A DNA stretch of 64,000 bases from Sideroxyarcus sp. (GTDB lineage Bacteria; Pseudomonadota; Gammaproteobacteria; Burkholderiales; Gallionellaceae): NCBI GenBank assembly GCA_030651895.1, contig JAUSBR010000014.1, positions 1 to 64,000 on the forward strand, in the 5' to 3' direction. Shown here in pieces: positions 42,982 to 52,139 of the stretch. Numbering within the stretch: position 1 is the first letter of the stretch; the number at the start of each line of letters is the position of its first letter. Under the pieces are notes generated by a model. That model saw nothing but the letters and a program-made list of their open reading frames with translations, was not told where the DNA came from and made no database searches. Both the position numbers and the translations under genes were made by a program.

Positions 42982-43882
42982 CCCGCGCGGCTTCTGCGCC
43001 GGGGTCGACCGCGCCATCGCGATCGTCGAGCGCGCGCTGGAACTGCACGGCGCCCCCATCTACGTCCGCCATGAAGTGGTGCACAACAAATTCGTGGTGG
43101 AAGGGTTGAAAGCCAAGGGTGCTGTGTTCATCGAGAATCTCTCCGATGTGCCGCCAGGCAGCATCCTCATCTTCAGCGCACACGGCGTGCCGCAATCGGT
43201 GCGGCGTGAGGCCGAAGCGCGCAACCTCACCGTGTTCGACGCCACCTGCCCGCTGGTGACCAAGGTGCACATCGAAGTCTCGCGCATGCGCAGCCAAGGG
43301 AAGGAGATCATCATGATCGGCCACAAGGGCCACCCCGAGGTCGAAGGCACTATGGGGCAGAGCGAGGGAGGCATGTATCTGGTCGAATCGCCGGAGGATG
43401 TCGCGAAGCTGCAGGTGCAGGACGAACAGAACTTGGCCTACGTGACACAGACCACGTTGTCGGTGGACGATGCCAGCACGATCATCGCTGCCCTCAAGAA
43501 CCGTTTTCCGTTCATCACCGGTCCGCGCAAGGACGACATCTGTTACGCCACGCAGAACCGCCAGGATTCGGTGAAGCTGCTGGCGAAGCAATGCGACCTC
43601 GTCCTCGTGGTCGGCTCGCCCAACAGCTCCAATTCCAACCGTCTGAGAGAGGTGGCGAAGAACCTCGGCATACCCGCTTACCTCATCGATAACGCCAGTG
43701 AACTCCGGCCCGAGTGGCTGCAGGACAAGCCGCGTGTGGGAATCACCGCCGGTGCATCCGCCCCGGAGGTGCTGGTGCAGGAAGTCATCGCCAGGTTGAG
43801 TGAGTTGGGAGCGGTCAGTGTGATCGAGGCGGAGGGGATACAGGAAAATGTCGTGTTCCCGTTGCCCAAGTCACTTATCTGA
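42962..43882 (+). CDS. ispH: 4-hydroxy-3-methylbut-2-enyl diphosphate reductase
   Basis: Last step of the MEP isoprenoid pathway, producing IPP and DMAPP. 306 residues, with the three cluster cysteines Cys12, Cys96 and Cys194, and His41, His124 and Glu126 around the active site. AAGGGC lies about ten bases before the ATG, inside lspA. It ends the ribF-ileS-lspA-ispH operon at a strong hairpin. Confidence 0.98.
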   Translation: MKLLLANPRGFCAGVDRAIAIVERALELHGAPIYVRHEVVHNKFVVEGLKAKGAVFIENLSDVPPGSILIFSAHGVPQSVRREAEARNLTVFDATCPLVTKVHIEVSRMRSQGKEIIMIGHKGHPEVEGTMGQSEGGMYLVESPEDVAKLQVQDEQNLAYVTQTTLSVDDASTIIAALKNRFPFITGPRKDDICYATQNRQDSVKLLAKQCDLVLVVGSPNSSNSNRLREVAKNLGIPAYLIDNASELRPEWLQDKPRVGITAGASAPEVLVQEVIARLSELGAVSVIEAEGIQENVVFPLPKSLI

Positions 43883-43907
43883 TTTTCATTTCTGAACGGT
43901 ATAAAGA

Positions 43908-43933
43908 ACTACGGCGCCCGAGGGCGCCGTAGT
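43908..43933. terminator. Bidirectional terminator between ispH and pilY1
   Basis: ACTACGGCGCC (43908-43918) and GGCGCCGTAGT (43923-43933) form a perfect 11-bp stem with a CGAG loop. ATTTGTT follows on the plus strand and TCTTTATA on the minus strand. It sits between the convergent ends of the ispH and pilY1 operons and can serve both. Confidence 0.8.
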
Positions 43934-43954
43934 ATTTGTTGCCTGTGCCGCTTC

Positions 43955-46900
43955 TTACTGCACCATCAGTTCGCGCCACGATATCCGCCGCGCGACACCA
44001 TCAGCACTGACGTTGTCCCAGACCTGGTTGACCTGCGGTGCCTGACCGCCGGATCCCTGGGTGTAGGTGCGGGTCGTTCCGTCTTGCAGCATCGCAACGA
44101 CAGGGCGTGAGGTCAATTCGTGCCCAAGCAGCACTCCCACGATCCCGTTCGGTGCAGTGGAGACTGCACCGCCGGTGCGGTAGTCGAGCTGGTACAGGAA
44201 GCTGTCACCACCGATGGAGCACGAGCTGGCGCTGGGCACGTTGGTTGCGATCACCAGTGTTCCCTTGATGATGGCCGGATCGGTGTTGTCGCGCTCGCCT
44301 GTCTGCGTGAAATCGACATACCAGCCTGAGTTGGTATTGAAGTTCACCGGATAGTTGCTCGAAACATACACCGCTTCCCCTGTCGCACAGACCGATGCCG
44401 GGGTACCCACCGGGCAACTAATCGAAGTCTGGGTTTGCTCCACGAACGTGCCTATGCTGCCCGTGTAGGTGCGCGGATCGCCGTAGATCGCCGTGCTTGG
44501 CACACTGGATGTCGGGAAGGTGTCCTTGATGGCATAGAACGAATCATGGGTGGCGGAATTCTGGTCGGTCGCCCCCAGATAACGTCCGGTGCCGATGTTC
44601 ACCACGATGTTGCCGCTCACCACGGTGATCAGCGGTTTGGCCGTGATCGGCTGCACATTGTTCGATGCATCGCGCAAGGTGGCTAGCAACTGCGCGTCGT
44701 ATCCGGATCCGGCATCGCCCAGCGTGTCATTGATATCGAAACGCCACAGGTTTCCTTCCAGATCGCCGCCGTAGACCGCCGTGGCAGTGGCATCGATACC
44801 GGGTGTCGTCACAGGCGCATCGATGCGGGCCAAACCGCTCGGCGTCGCGGCACTGCCGACGCCGGTGTCGATATCGAGGAGCAGAGTGCCGGTATCGGCG
44901 TTCAGCACATACAAGTGACCGTGGCCGTCTCCGGAAGGCGCATACGGCGGCACGTTGTTGTAACCGGAAGTCACCAGCACCACCCAGGTACCGTCGGCGA
45001 GTTTGACCACCTTGGGATTACCGTAGGTGTAGCCCATGTTGTTGTCGGTGAATTCCCACAGCGCCTTCGGGCTGGCCGGATCAGTGACATCGAGCGCGTA
45101 ATAACCCCTGCCGCCGTGGTTGAGACCGCCAATCACGATCGTCTTCCACTCTGCGGTCGCTGCATTCGTGCAGAAGCTCACACAGATATCCGCCGCGACC
45201 GGAGAACCGTCGACATAGAAGCGGTGGTTGTCGCCGTAATGCTTGTCGGCCAAGTGGTACAGGTCGGGCATGACGAGGAGCGGAATATAAGCCCAGTCTT
45301 CCTGGCCGCCTTCATCGACAAGCGCGGTCGCCGTGTTATCGGCAGCGCGGAAAGCGTGCAACATGCCGTCGTTCGCGCCGACATAGACCATCGCGCGCCG
45401 GTTGGTGTTGATGGTCTTGAAGCTCTCATAGCCCGGGTCGGAATAACTGGCGGTGGGCGCCTTGATGTAGACCGACTCCGAGTCGACGATGTCGCCGAGC
45501 AGGTGCGAACGCTCGCGGAAATACTTGGTGGCGTCGGTCTTGCCTCCCTCGTTGGTGCGCTCGCCTTTTATGTAGTTCACCAGCGTCGCCCCGGCAGCAT
45601 TCGACTCGTCAGTCGCGGTCATGCAGACCAGATCGGTCGGGCAGACTACGGAGAACTGCGCCAGGTTAGGCAGGTTGGGAAGGTCGAAATATCCCTGCTG
45701 CGTAACAGTCAGATTGGCGAAGGCGAACGATTTCAGTTTGTTGGTACCGCCACCGTTGTTCGCATTGGTCGGATCGTACGTGTAGATGACACGAGAGGTG
45801 TTCCCGTCCAGCTTGCCTTGTGCCGACCAGTCGATCGAGGCGAGCACGGCACCGGTGAGCGGATTCAGTTGCTGCCTGGTCAACTCGCCGACCCAGTTGA
45901 GGGACACATAAGAGGAGCGGAACAGGAAGTTGTCGCCCTCGGTGACGAACGCGGTACTGGTGGTGGCGGCTGCAGCCGATCCCAGACGCGCCTGGATGTC
46001 CGCCAGTGCACTGGTCAGGCCGACACCCAGATCGGACGGATTCTTGGCGCTGAAGTAGGTGCCGCGTCCATCCACGGCAGCATGCCACAGGTCGTCGATA
46101 TCCTCCGGCGTATCGTAAGCGGGGATGGGCCAGTCACAGGTCGAACCGGCCAGTTGCCACGAGCAGACCGATGCGCCGTCGGCGATATCGGGCGGCTCAT
46201 GGCCAAGCGAGTAGAAATCACTGTTGGTGGTGTTGGTGGCGTTGGCGAGGACAGACTGGTAGGCCGGGTCGAACACCATGCGGCCGCGCGCGCCCAGACC
46301 CAGGGTGAAGGTCGTCATGTGCTGGTGTTGGGCTGTATCCAGCGCGGTGGTGGGCACGTTGTCGTCGCTGACGTCGGTGCCATTGACCAGTCCGGGGGCG
46401 GCGGTGTTCTCATTGCCCCAAGTGCTGTGGCGCAGATCGGTCTTCCAGTAATACTCGGCGACGTCGGCCAGGGTATCGAAGGTGCCGCCGCTGGGGGCCG
46501 AGCAGAAGGTCGCTATCCAGCCATTGCCTGCATTGGCCGCTTCCGCGACACAGCCGGCTGCGGGCACGCCCGCGGTCGTGGTGGTGAGGCACGTTGTAGT
46601 GCGATTGGTCAGGGCGTTAAAGCCCGGCGTGCACGAAGCGACACCATGTGCGGCCACCACCGTGTTATTGACGCAGGTTGTGGTGGTCCAGGGTGATACC
46701 CCTAAGGTGCCGGCGGTGCAAGACCCGACCGCGGTCGGGCCGGTTGTGAGCGTCTGGCAGTTGATCCGCTGGCCGGAAGCATTGAACGCAGGCGCATTGG
46801 CGGTACAGCTGGAGGCTGGCAGCCAGGCCTGGCTTGGCCACGCCGGCGTGTTGGCCGGGGTGGTGTTGGCGTTGACTACCCGGCACTCGCGCGCCTGTGC

Positions 46901-49900
46901 GGTAGAAGAACCGGAGGCGGCGGGCTGTGCCACAGCCGGGCACACAGCCCCGGCATAATCGGACCAGCCGGTCCAGGTCGAGTACTGGCAGTTCGTGCCG
47001 CTAAGGATGGTCATGGCAACGCCAAACGATTCCGAACTGTAGTTGTTGGTACAGGAAGCAATGTTGCCCCATCCTCCCCAGTTGTATCGGCAATCGACCG
47101 TGCCGCTTGGGGTGCAACTCACATTGGCTGCCGTGGTGTTGATCCAACCGCTCATTGCACCCGTGGGGCAAGCGGTCGTGACCTTGTTGGCCGTTGGGGT
47201 AGACACGCCGACCGTGGTGGTTCCGGTAAGACCGTTGTAGTTGATCGCGCAAGTCGGCGGATAGGTCGTGACATAATTTGTACTCACATTAGTGGTCGCC
47301 GGGCAGCGGATGGTGCTACCCCAGGTCGGCGTACCAGCTGCGCGCGTGCCGCCGGTACAGGTTTCGCCCGCGACCAAGTTCCGGTCTCCGCCATAAGTCG
47401 CGCCGTTCAGAGGGCAAGCGATGACGACCTTGTTGGCCGCCGGCGGGGCGGAAAGGGCAGGGACGGCCGAGCCGACCGTGGTGGTTCCGGTGAGTCCGCC
47501 GTAATTGACCGTGCAATCGGGGGTGGCGAAGGTGACATAGGTATTCGCCACGCCTGTGGTGGCCGGGCACTGGATCGTGCTACCCCAGGTCGGTGAGCCG
47601 GCTGCCTGCACGCCGCCGGTACAGGTTTGGCCCGAGGTCAGGTTCTGGGTTCCGCCATAAGTCGTGCCGGTCGTTGGGCAAGCGGTGATGACCGTGCCGG
47701 CGGTGGGCACAGTGGTGGTTCCGGAGGCGCCGCCATAATTGATCGTACAGGTGGGGGCGGCAAAAGTGACATAAGTGCTCGTCGCACCGGTGGTCGGGCA
47801 GTTGATGGTGCTGCCCCAGGTCGGGGAACCGGCCGCGCGCACGCCGCCGGTACAGGTTTGGCCTGCGGTCAGGCTCTGGGTCCCGCCATAGGTCGCGCCA
47901 GTCGTGGGACAGGCGGTGATGACATTGCCGCTGGGGTTGGCTGAGCTGATTCCGCCGGTGCCGTTGTAACCGATCGTGCAAGTGTTCGCGGCGTAGGTGA
48001 CATAAACAGGTGCCAGCGCGGCACCGGTCACGCACTCGACGGTGTTACCCCAGGTAGGCGTGCCGGCAGCGCGTGTTCCGCCGGTGCAGGTAGCGCTTGC
48101 GCCTATGTTCTGGGCAGGGCTATAAGTTGCGTTAAGTGTACAGGCCGTGGTGACCTGGCCGCCCACATTGCCGAGCGTGCAGGTCGGTGGATAGGTGTCG
48201 ATGTAGTCCGTTACACCAGTTCCCAGTGAGCAGGCCACATGCGCCGATGCGGCACAAGTGGCGATGGCTGCCGGCGGGGTCCAGGCTGCCGTGGGGCAGG
48301 CCGTGACGACGATGCCACCCGTGCCGGCCGTGCTGGTACCGCTGAGGCCGCCGTAATTGACCGCGCAAGATCCCGCCGAGGCCATCGCGTAGTTTACATA
48401 AGCCGTGGTGGCTGCGCCGGTCGGGCACTGGATGGTGGTTCCGTTACCGGTACAGGTCTGTCCGGCGGCAAGCGTGGTCACTGCTGACCAGGCTGCATTG
48501 ACCGGGCAGGCGGTGACGACCAGGCCGCCGCTGGCCGTGCTGGTTCCCGGATTGTTATAGGTAACGGTGCAAGTCGGCGCGGCATAGGTGACATAGTTCG
48601 TGGTCGCAGCGCCGGTCGAGCACTGCACGTTGGCGCCGGTGGTGCAGGACTGGCTGCCGGTCAGCGTGGTGGTTCCGCTGAACGCCCCAGCAGTGGAGCA
48701 AAGCGTGACGTTGCCGCCGCTGGCCGTGCTGGTGCCGCCTGCATTGTAGGTGTTGGTGCAAGTCGCGCCGTAAGTCAGATAAGCGGGGGTCGCGGCAGCC
48801 ATTGAGCACTGCACATTGGCCAAGGTGGCATTGCACGAGGCTACACCGCTGGAGATTGGGCCAAAAGCTGCATTGACCGGGCAGGCAGTAACGACTGTCG
48901 TGCCAACGGCATTCGCAGTGGATGTATTGGTGCTGGTATTGTAAGTGGTCGTGCAAGACGGTGCGACCGCACTCCACGCTAGATAACTTGTGGCTGCGCC
49001 AATGACTTGGCATTGCTTCGCCAAACCCACCGTATAGTTCGGGCCGGCGGATTGCGCGGCGGGAATACATTGGCCGTTCGCTGAGATGTTAGCGAAACCC
49101 GTCCACGGCAAATATTGGCATTGCGTAGTGTATCCGCTGGTATCGGGCGACGAGTCCACAGTACAAGATGCGGCGTTGGTCCAGGCGGTGGTCACCAGCG
49201 ATTGACACTGGGTGGCAGTGCCGACGGTGTAATTGGGGTTGACGGACTGCGCCAGGGCAGTGCAGGTATCTGTACCGGCCCAGCCGCTCCAGCCCGTGTA
49301 TTGGCATTGCGTGGTTTGGCCGCTGCCGTTGGGAACGGTGGTCGCCGTGCAGGATGCCACGTTGTGATAGGCGGTGGAGACCACGCTCTGGCACTGGGTC
49401 GCTGTTGCCACTGTGTAATTCGGTGCCGCGGACTGGGGCAGAGCAGTGCAGGAAGTTGCATTGGCATAAGCAGTCCAGGCCGTGTAACGGCAGCTGCTGC
49501 CGTTGCCGGACCAGGTCGTGCCGGCTGTGGTGACGGTGCCGAAGCTAGAGGTGCAGCTTGCCGGGTTCGTCCAGGTGCCTGCCGCCGCGGTCCAGAGCGT
49601 GCTGCCGCCCGCAGCCGTGACATAGCGGCATTCACGCCAGAAGCCGTCGATCTGTTGCGCCCAGGTGCAGGAACCCACATCGGACCAGCCGCCCCATGTG
49701 CCTCCGGAATTGAAGGATGTCCGGGTCTGCAGGTACATGGTGGAGCCCTGCAGTGTGCTGGTGCTGGACTGCAGTTGCGATGTCTGTTCCTGCAGCGACG
49801 AGGTGCGACGCTGCAATTGCGTGACCTGTCTCTGCAACTGGGATGTATTTATTTGCAGTGTGGCGGTCGTTTGTTGCTGCTTGGTCTGCCATTGCAATGC

Positions 49901-51481
49901 GGCGGTCGTCGCTTGCAGGTTGGTGGCCCACAGCAGCGGAGCGGTGGTTCTTTGCAGTTTGGTCTGCCATTGCAGGGGGGCCGTGGTCTGTTGCTGGTCG
50001 GTCGACCAGAGTTGCTGCTGGATGGTCTGTTGCAGGTTGGTGCGCCATTGCAGCGGCGCATCGGTATGTTGCAGGTTGCTCTGCCACTGCAGGTTGGCAT
50101 CGGTATGTTGCAGGTTGCTTTGCCACTGCAGGGTCGCGTCGGTATGACGCAGGTTGCTTTGCCACCGCAGGGTCGCGTCGGTATGGCGCTGGGTCGTCGC
50201 CCATTGCAACGGGCCGGTCTGGCGTTGCAGATCGCTGGTCCGCGACTGGGTCTGCTCCGTCCATCTCTGTATGTTGCTGGTGCTCCGGGTGATCTCTGTC
50301 AGGGTCTCCGTGGTGTGGCTGGTGGAGCGCAAGCGGTAGGCACCGTCGAACATCGGGCGCGGTTCATCACCGTCCTGATTGCCGATAGCAGTGGTGTTAT
50401 CTAGCTGGGTGGCGGCATTGCCGTTCCATGAGCCGTCAGAGGTCAGGATGGTGAAGTTCTGCTGGCAGGAATACTGGATCGGGTCGTCTACGGCGACAGT
50501 GTTGAATGTGGCGAGTCGGCCCGCATACATCTTGCCGACATTGGCCAGCACTTCCCGCAACGGGGAGATGAAGCCCGGGGTCGCGGCATACAACTTGTCA
50601 TACCAGAGGCCTTTTTGCGTTAAGTCGAATTGGCTCAAGCCCAGGAAATCGGTGCCGGTGTTGTTGTTGATACTTGCAAAACCGATGCGGAAACCGTTGC
50701 CGATGGTGCGGAAAGCGAGGCCGGTGGCGGTTTTCATCGTTTGCATGCGGGTACGGTAGTAGCTGTACCAGTTGGCGAAGTTCTGGCTCTCTTCGGCAAA
50801 GGTGCAGGTGGCGCCGGCGCAGTCGGTGCGTGCAAGCCCTTTGGTGTAGGACGGAGTGGCAGCGCTGAGGGTGATCTTGGTGAACAGGGTATTGACCGGA
50901 TGGACGCCGTCCACTGCGGTCACCGAACCTACGACACTGTTGCATTCACGGTAGAAGAAGCTGCTGGTGTCGTAGTAGTTTTGCTCCAGCGGGGTGTCCT
51001 GGAAGCCGCTATAGACATAGTAGAAGGCCGTCTGCGCAGCATCCGCGCTGCGGTATGTGGTGTCCGCATCGACGAAACTGGTGCTCAGATTGACGATTCC
51101 CAGTGCAGTATTGAAACCATCCCGCCAGGCGGCGGTGAAAGTGGAATTTCCGTCCGGGTTCAGTCCGGTGGCATTGAGTCTTGTGCCGTCAGCCAGGACC
51201 GGCGTCTCGTAGCGGATGGCCGGATCGTAGTAGACGCCGTTGCATTGGTTCGATGCGATGCCGTATTTTCCGGCATTGAAGTCGCTGGCTTCATTCGGCA
51301 TGAAGTCGGATTGCATGGTGAGCGAGTCGTCCAGCACCAGGAACACGTTGGGTAATACCGCCGCGGTCGGATCGGTGATCAAAGGCTTGTCGGCGAGATC
51401 GGTGGTGGCTGCCTGCGCGTGCAAGGCCGCTGCCAGCAGCATGCCGAAGGCGAGGGAGCGGGTGTATTGGCGGGTGTTCAT
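43955..51481 (-). CDS. pilY1: Giant PilY1-like type IV pilus tip adhesin
   Basis: Secreted pilus-tip and pilus-biogenesis factor of 2508 residues; PilY1 proteins are usually 1000-1400. A signal peptide (cleavage after AQA, about residue 24) leads into a von Willebrand A-like domain whose metal site reads DDSLT (about 49-53). Normal PilY1 order is kept to SDGSWNG (about 347) and resumes at LADVAEYYWKTDL (about 1670). Between them is an insertion of about 1300 residues: a Trp/Gln-rich heptad and 13-residue repeat region (about 400-590) and a Cys/Thr/Gly-rich repeat region (about 590-1660). The C-terminal PilC-type beta-propeller is intact (YVGANDGMLHAF near 2030, GGLNHGGRGYYALDV, YGGDLEGNLWRFDI near 2235, GTGRYLG). 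AAGGAG precedes the ATG. It is the last gene of the minor-pilin operon. Confidence 0.93.
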   Translation of the reverse strand: MNTRQYTRSLAFGMLLAAALHAQAATTDLADKPLITDPTAAVLPNVFLVLDDSLTMQSDFMPNEASDFNAGKYGIASNQCNGVYYDPAIRYETPVLADGTRLNATGLNPDGNSTFTAAWRDGFNTALGIVNLSTSFVDADTTYRSADAAQTAFYYVYSGFQDTPLEQNYYDTSSFFYRECNSVVGSVTAVDGVHPVNTLFTKITLSAATPSYTKGLARTDCAGATCTFAEESQNFANWYSYYRTRMQTMKTATGLAFRTIGNGFRIGFASINNNTGTDFLGLSQFDLTQKGLWYDKLYAATPGFISPLREVLANVGKMYAGRLATFNTVAVDDPIQYSCQQNFTILTSDGSWNGNAATQLDNTTAIGNQDGDEPRPMFDGAYRLRSTSHTTETLTEITRSTSNIQRWTEQTQSRTSDLQRQTGPLQWATTQRHTDATLRWQSNLRHTDATLQWQSNLQHTDANLQWQSNLQHTDAPLQWRTNLQQTIQQQLWSTDQQQTTAPLQWQTKLQRTTAPLLWATNLQATTAALQWQTKQQQTTATLQINTSQLQRQVTQLQRRTSSLQEQTSQLQSSTSTLQGSTMYLQTRTSFNSGGTWGGWSDVGSCTWAQQIDGFWRECRYVTAAGGSTLWTAAAGTWTNPASCTSSFGTVTTAGTTWSGNGSSCRYTAWTAYANATSCTALPQSAAPNYTVATATQCQSVVSTAYHNVASCTATTVPNGSGQTTQCQYTGWSGWAGTDTCTALAQSVNPNYTVGTATQCQSLVTTAWTNAASCTVDSSPDTSGYTTQCQYLPWTGFANISANGQCIPAAQSAGPNYTVGLAKQCQVIGAATSYLAWSAVAPSCTTTYNTSTNTSTANAVGTTVVTACPVNAAFGPISSGVASCNATLANVQCSMAAATPAYLTYGATCTNTYNAGGTSTASGGNVTLCSTAGAFSGTTTLTGSQSCTTGANVQCSTGAATTNYVTYAAPTCTVTYNNPGTSTASGGLVVTACPVNAAWSAVTTLAAGQTCTGNGTTIQCPTGAATTAYVNYAMASAGSCAVNYGGLSGTSTAGTGGIVVTACPTAAWTPPAAIATCAASAHVACSLGTGVTDYIDTYPPTCTLGNVGGQVTTACTLNATYSPAQNIGASATCTGGTRAAGTPTWGNTVECVTGAALAPVYVTYAANTCTIGYNGTGGISSANPSGNVITACPTTGATYGGTQSLTAGQTCTGGVRAAGSPTWGSTINCPTTGATSTYVTFAAPTCTINYGGASGTTTVPTAGTVITACPTTGTTYGGTQNLTSGQTCTGGVQAAGSPTWGSTIQCPATTGVANTYVTFATPDCTVNYGGLTGTTTVGSAVPALSAPPAANKVVIACPLNGATYGGDRNLVAGETCTGGTRAAGTPTWGSTIRCPATTNVSTNYVTTYPPTCAINYNGLTGTTTVGVSTPTANKVTTACPTGAMSGWINTTAANVSCTPSGTVDCRYNWGGWGNIASCTNNYSSESFGVAMTILSGTNCQYSTWTGWSDYAGAVCPAVAQPAASGSSTAQARECRVVNANTTPANTPAWPSQAWLPASSCTANAPAFNASGQRINCQTLTTGPTAVGSCTAGTLGVSPWTTTTCVNNTVVAAHGVASCTPGFNALTNRTTTCLTTTTAGVPAAGCVAEAANAGNGWIATFCSAPSGGTFDTLADVAEYYWKTDLRHSTWGNENTAAPGLVNGTDVSDDNVPTTALDTAQHQHMTTFTLGLGARGRMVFDPAYQSVLANATNTTNSDFYSLGHEPPDIADGASVCSWQLAGSTCDWPIPAYDTPEDIDDLWHAAVDGRGTYFSAKNPSDLGVGLTSALADIQARLGSAAAATTSTAFVTEGDNFLFRSSYVSLNWVGELTRQQLNPLTGAVLASIDWSAQGKLDGNTSRVIYTYDPTNANNGGGTNKLKSFAFANLTVTQQGYFDLPNLPNLAQFSVVCPTDLVCMTATDESNAAGATLVNYIKGERTNEGGKTDATKYFRERSHLLGDIVDSESVYIKAPTASYSDPGYESFKTINTNRRAMVYVGANDGMLHAFRAADNTATALVDEGGQEDWAYIPLLVMPDLYHLADKHYGDNHRFYVDGSPVAADICVSFCTNAATAEWKTIVIGGLNHGGRGYYALDVTDPASPKALWEFTDNNMGYTYGNPKVVKLADGTWVVLVTSGYNNVPPYAPSGDGHGHLYVLNADTGTLLLDIDTGVGSAATPSGLARIDAPVTTPGIDATATAVYGGDLEGNLWRFDINDTLGDAGSGYDAQLLATLRDASNNVQPITAKPLITVVSGNIVVNIGTGRYLGATDQNSATHDSFYAIKDTFPTSSVPSTAIYGDPRTYTGSIGTFVEQTQTSISCPVGTPASVCATGEAVYVSSNYPVNFNTNSGWYVDFTQTGERDNTDPAIIKGTLVIATNVPSASSCSIGGDSFLYQLDYRTGGAVSTAPNGIVGVLLGHELTSRPVVAMLQDGTTRTYTQGSGGQAPQVNQVWDNVSADGVARRISWRELMVQ
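47150..48995 (-). repeat. Cys-rich tandem repeats of about 78 residues inside pilY1
   Basis: At least seven degenerate copies of one module in the coding direction. Each has a Cys after the motif STIxC, a YVTxAxPTC turn followed by xINYxGxxGTT, then an ACP motif and QxLxxGxTCTGG. The TWG segment recurs with its DNA counterpart (CCCCAGG on the plus strand) at about 47317, 47581, 47812 and 48046, giving spacings of 264, 231 and 234 bases, all multiples of three. Four conserved Cys per unit suggest disulphide-stabilised small domains outside the cell. Confidence 0.85.
49720..50290 (-). repeat. Trp/Gln-rich 39-bp repeat and heptad region inside pilY1
   Basis: The clearest copies start at 50058, 50097, 50136 and 50175 on the plus strand, exactly 39 bases apart. 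They encode 13-residue units such as LQWQSNLQHTDAN, with about nine recognisable units. They pass into strict seven-residue units (LQRQVTQ, LQRRTSS, LQEQTSQ, LQSSTST, LQGSTMY). Leu at the first and seventh positions and a Trp in most units indicate a long amphipathic helix or coiled coil, residues about 400-590. Confidence 0.9.
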
Positions 51482-51497
51482 GGCTGACTCCTTGGTG

Positions 51498-52139
51498 TTA
51501 CATGGCTAACATGACTTGGACATAACTCACGGTATTGCGCGGCCCCTGTACGCGGGAAGTGACGCGGTAATAGCGGCGGGTGAGGGCGATACATTGCTGG
51601 CTGCCGGCACCCAGGTCGCTGCCGCTGCAATTGCCCGACATGCTGGGCGGCGCCTTGACGCACGGCTCGACTTGTCCCTCGCCATCGCACATGCTTTCCA
51701 CAATGTAGGAGACGCTATTGCCGAAGGCATCATTGGGGACGACCGGGCACGGGGTGAGCAGGGTCGAGGTGCTGCTGTCGCAGGCGCTGGCTGAGATGGC
51801 GGCCCAGTAGGTTTGCCAGCTGACATGCGGAGGTTCTTGTTGCGGGTTGCGCCAGGAGATGTAACCCAAGGGGCAGGTGCCGATGCATGTGAGCTGGTGA
51901 TTGGCGACGACTGCAGGCAACAGATTTCTGGCGGCCTCTTCGGCGCCCGCATCGGCAGCATGGGCTGCCGCTTGCTGGAAGGCCAGATTGCCCGCGATGA
52001 TGTTCGAGGTATCCACCGAGCGCATCAGCGCAATGGTGGCCAGGGTCATGGCGACCAGGATCACCAGAGTGATGATCAGCGTCGCGCCAGTTTGCTTCCG
52101 ACGCGGAATGCCGCTTTGTTGGGTAGTTAGGGTTAACAT
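51498..52139 (-). CDS. pilX: Type IV pilus assembly protein PilX
   Basis: Minor pilin-associated protein of 213 residues. PilX N-terminal pattern: KQTGATLIITLVILVAMTLATIALM, a hydrophobic helix after a basic stretch, followed by the conserved DTSNIIAGNLAFQQAAAHAADAG segment, which marks the PilX family. Seven Cys in the C-terminal part may form disulphides. The ATG overlaps the pilW stop by seven bases. pilY1 begins 16 bases downstream with its own AAGGAG. Confidence 0.92.
   Translation of the reverse strand: MLTLTTQQSGIPRRKQTGATLIITLVILVAMTLATIALMRSVDTSNIIAGNLAFQQAAAHAADAGAEEAARNLLPAVVANHQLTCIGTCPLGYISWRNPQQEPPHVSWQTYWAAISASACDSSTSTLLTPCPVVPNDAFGNSVSYIVESMCDGEGQVEPCVKAPPSMSGNCSGSDLGAGSQQCIALTRRYYRVTSRVQGPRNTVSYVQVMLAM

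Noticed and set aside
50058-50213. CRISPR-like regular 39-bp repeats
   Set aside because: Copies are contiguous, without spacers, in frame and part of the pilY1 coding sequence; no cas genes are present.
49115-50404. 429-codon plus-strand open frame with repeated LPLQ motifs
   Set aside because: The repeats are the antisense image of the pilY1 repeats; pilY1 is fixed by its signal peptide and C-terminal propeller.
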